A stretch of 64,000 nt of DNA from Rallus limicola (Eukaryota > Chordata > Aves > Gruiformes > Rallidae), in assembly GCA_022605955.1 (NCBI GenBank), contig JAKCOZ010000316.1:62001-126000 (forward strand). The letters are read 5' to 3'. A program made the position numbers and the translations under genes. Below are positions 61,901-64,000 of the stretch, piece after piece. Below the pieces are notes generated by a model that had not been told where the DNA came from, did no database searches, and saw nothing but the letters and a program-made list of their open reading frames with translations. The number at the start of each line of letters is the position of its first letter. Positions within the stretch are counted from its first letter, which is position 1.

Positions 61901-62886
61901 AAGAAGCTAGGCATGAAAGGCATAGCTTGTCTGAAACCTCCTAACAGGACACACAAGCAGACCCTGTCACTTTGGCTCTCAGCCTTTTCCTTTGCCTGGA
62001 AAGAGGGAACATGCCTGGAAGCTCCTACGGTGCTTTACTCGGCCCTAGCAGACTGCAGTTCAAAACATGCTAAACGTCCAGCAATAACTCCCAAAGTAAA
62101 GAAGCTAGGCATGAAAGGCATAGCTTGTCTGAAACCTCCTAACAGGACACACAAGCAGACCCTGTCACTTTGGCTCTCAGCCTTTTCCTTTGCCTGGAAA
62201 GAGGGAACATGCCTGGAACCTCCTACGGTGCTTTTCTCGGCCCTAGCAGACTGCAGTTCAAAACATGCTAAACGTCCAGCAATAACTCCCAAAGTAAAGA
62301 AGCTAGGCATGAAAGGCATAGCTTGTCTGAAACCTCCTAACAGGACACACAAGCAGACCCTGTCACTTTGGCTCTCAGCCTTTTCCTTTGCCTGGAAAGA
62401 GGGAACATGCCTGGAACCTCCTACGGTGCTTTTCTCGGCCCTAGCAGACTGCAGTTCAAAACATGCTAAACGTCCAGCAATAACTCCCAAAGTAAAGAAG
62501 CTAGGCATGAAAGGCATAGCTTGTCTGAAACCTCCAAACAGGACACACAAGCAGACCCTGTCACTTTGGCTCTCAGCCTTTTCCTTTGCCTGGAAAGAGG
62601 GAACATGCCTGGAACCTCCTACGGTGCTTTTCTCGGCCCTAGCAGACTGCAGTTCAAAACATGCTAAACGTCCAGCAATAACTCCCAAAGTAAAGAAGCT
62701 AGGACTGAAAGGCATAGCTTGTCTGAAACCTCCTAACAGGACACACAAGCAGACCCTGTCACTTTGGCTCTCAGCCTTTTCCTTTGCCTGGAAAGAGGGA
62801 ACATGCCTGGAACCTCCTACGGTGCTTTTCTCGGCCCTAGCAGACTGCAGTTCAAAACATGCTAAACGTCCAGTAATAACTTCCAA
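58927..62886 (-). repeat. Reverse-arm HOR, 20-monomer unit B (3,960 bp)
   Basis: It matches unit A at +3,960 bp, including GGAAGCTCC with CTTTACTCGG at about 62020-62040. The opening AATAACTTCC is preceded by CAGTAATAAC in both 58913 and 62873. Differences cluster at about 60030-60545, where the marks of unit A (GGCCTGAAAGG, AGACATG, CATAGCTTTTC) are replaced by S-type alleles. A private CACAACCAGACC lies at about 61164. Confidence 0.9.
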
Positions 62887-64000
62887 AGTATAGAAGCTAG
62901 GCATGAAAGGCATAGCTTGTCTGAAACCTCCTAACAGGACACACAAGCAGACCCTGTCACTTTGGCTCTCAGCCTTTTCCTTTGCCTGGAAAGAGGGAAC
63001 ATGCCTGGAACCTCCTACGGTGCTTTTCTCGGCCCTAGCAGACTGCAGTTCAAAACATGCTAAACGTCCAGCAATAACTCCCAAAGTAAAGAAGCTAGGC
63101 ATGAAAGGCATAGCTTGTCTGAAACCTCCTAACAGGACACACAAGCAGACCCTGTCACTTTGGCTCTCAGCCTTTTCCTTTGCCTGGAATGAGGGAACAT
63201 ACCTGCTACCTCCTACAGTGCTTTTCTCGGCCCTAGCAGACTGCAGTTCAAAACATGCTAAACGTCCAGCAATAACTCCCAAAGTAAAGAAGCTAGGCAT
63301 GAAAGGCATAGCTTGTCTGAAACCTCCTAACAGGACACACAAGCAGACCCTGTCACTTTGGCTCTCAGCCTTTTCCTTTGCCTGGAAAGAGGGAACATGC
63401 CTGGAACCTCCTACGGTGCTTTTCTCGGCCCTAGCAGACTGCAGTTCAAAACATGCTAAACGTCCAGCAATAACTCCCAAAGTAAAGAAGCTAGGCATGA
63501 AAGGCATAGCTTGTCTGAAACCTCCTAACAGGACTCACAAGCAGACCCTGTCACTTTGGCTCTCAGCCTTTTCCTTTGCCTGGAAAGAGGGAACATGCCT
63601 GGAACCTCCTACGGTGCTTTTCTCGGCCCTAGCAGACTGCAGTTCAAAACATGCTAAACGTCCAGCAATAACTCCCAAAGTAAAGAAGCTAGGCATGAAA
63701 GGCATAGCTTGTCTGAAACCTCCTAACAGGACACACAAGCAGACCCTGTCACTTTGGCTCTCAGCCTTTTCCTTTGCCTGGAAAGAGGGAACATGCCTGG
63801 AACCTCCTACGGTGCTTTTCTCGGCCCTAGCAGACTGCAGTTCAAAACATGCTAAACGTCCAGCAATAACTCCCAAAGTAAAGAAGCTAGGCATGAAAGG
63901 CATAGCTTGTCTGAAACCTCCTAACAGGACACACAAGCAGACCCTGTCACTTTGGCTCTCAGCCTTTTCCTTTGCCTGGAAAGAGGGAACATGCCTGGAA
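62887..64000 (-). repeat. Partial third 20-mer unit, cut by the window edge
   Basis: TGGAATGAGG is at 63190 and the CAGGACTCACAAG allele at about 63533, both +3,960 bp from unit B. The unit continues past the window. Confidence 0.88.

Larger units (their letters stand above)
33550..64000 (-). repeat. Reverse-orientation array of the same 198-bp satellite, about 154 monomers
   Basis: The same monomer continues here as its reverse complement to the window edge. The landmark GAAAGGCATAG is at 33601 and at 63895, a distance of exactly 153 x 198 bp, so there is no net insertion or deletion across the arm. The 197-bp monomer class of the forward arm is absent. Alleles common here but rare or absent in the forward arm include TGGAATGAGG in place of TGGAAAGAGG (11 copies), CCTCCAAACAGG in place of CCTCCTAACAGG (at least 12 copies), TCTCAGCC in place of TCTCGGCC (at least 7 copies) and TCTCGGTCC (4 copies). 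The arm is therefore the same family with a distinct variant spectrum. Confidence 0.97.

Noticed and set aside
1..64000. CRISPR array
   Set aside because: There are no short repeats separated by unique spacers; the whole 198 bp is repeated and spacer-like unique sequence is absent.
1..64000. CENP-B box
   Set aside because: The core needs TTCG and CGGG. Neither occurs in the consensus or its complement.
1..64000. Telomeric repeat from the TTAGGAGG motif
   Set aside because: It occurs once per monomer and never in tandem.
1..64000. tRNA, rRNA or other RNA genes
   Set aside because: Every base belongs to the satellite monomer, and the monomer has no cloverleaf or conserved rRNA motif that I can see.

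Overview
The whole window is satellite DNA. It holds one tandemly repeated 198-bp monomer (consensus 97 G+C out of 198, about 49%), roughly 323 copies, with no unique sequence and no gene, RNA gene or mobile element that I can support. I do not recognise the satellite family. A homogeneous array with nested higher-order repeats (HORs), a nucleosome-scale monomer and recurrent CpG transitions points to a eukaryote with CpG methylation. A vertebrate or similar centromeric, pericentromeric or sex/B-chromosome array is plausible, but that is inference.

Layout. Positions 1-33552 carry monomers in forward orientation (about 169 copies) and 33550-64000 carry them reversed (about 154 copies). The switch at 33550-33552 is abrupt, with 3 bp of microhomology and no spacer DNA, and creates a >30-kb imperfect inverted repeat around a 25-nt non-palindromic centre. 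The two arms are not mirror images at the monomer-variant level, so a simple fold-back read does not explain the junction.

Forward arm. 1-3359 is a variant-rich segment. 3360-24160 holds three consecutive versions of one HOR with 39, 24 and 42 monomers, which differ by clean gain or loss of whole monomers. 24161-28714 is a less regular relative, 28715-33068 contains an 11-monomer (2,177-bp) duplication, and 33069-33552 runs into the junction. Six monomers in this arm are 197 bp long through the same 1-bp loss. Positions 17375-21340 carry 22 small indels, mostly homopolymer length changes, whereas the rest of the window has none besides the recurrent 197-bp class. This looks like an unpolished assembly patch.

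Reverse arm. 33550-37509 is a 10-monomer unit in two near-identical copies. 37510-51600 is irregular, with local 4-monomer and 7-monomer duplications. 51601-64000 is a younger HOR: a 17-mer (3,366 bp), two 20-mers (3,960 bp each) and a partial unit. This arm has zero net indel over 153 monomers and carries variant classes not seen in the forward arm.

Long open reading frames (up to 3,917 codons) occur on both strands only because 198 is divisible by three and one frame per strand lacks a stop in the consensus. They are not treated as genes. No operon or pathway can be described; the biology visible is repeat turnover by unequal exchange, local conversion and inversion.
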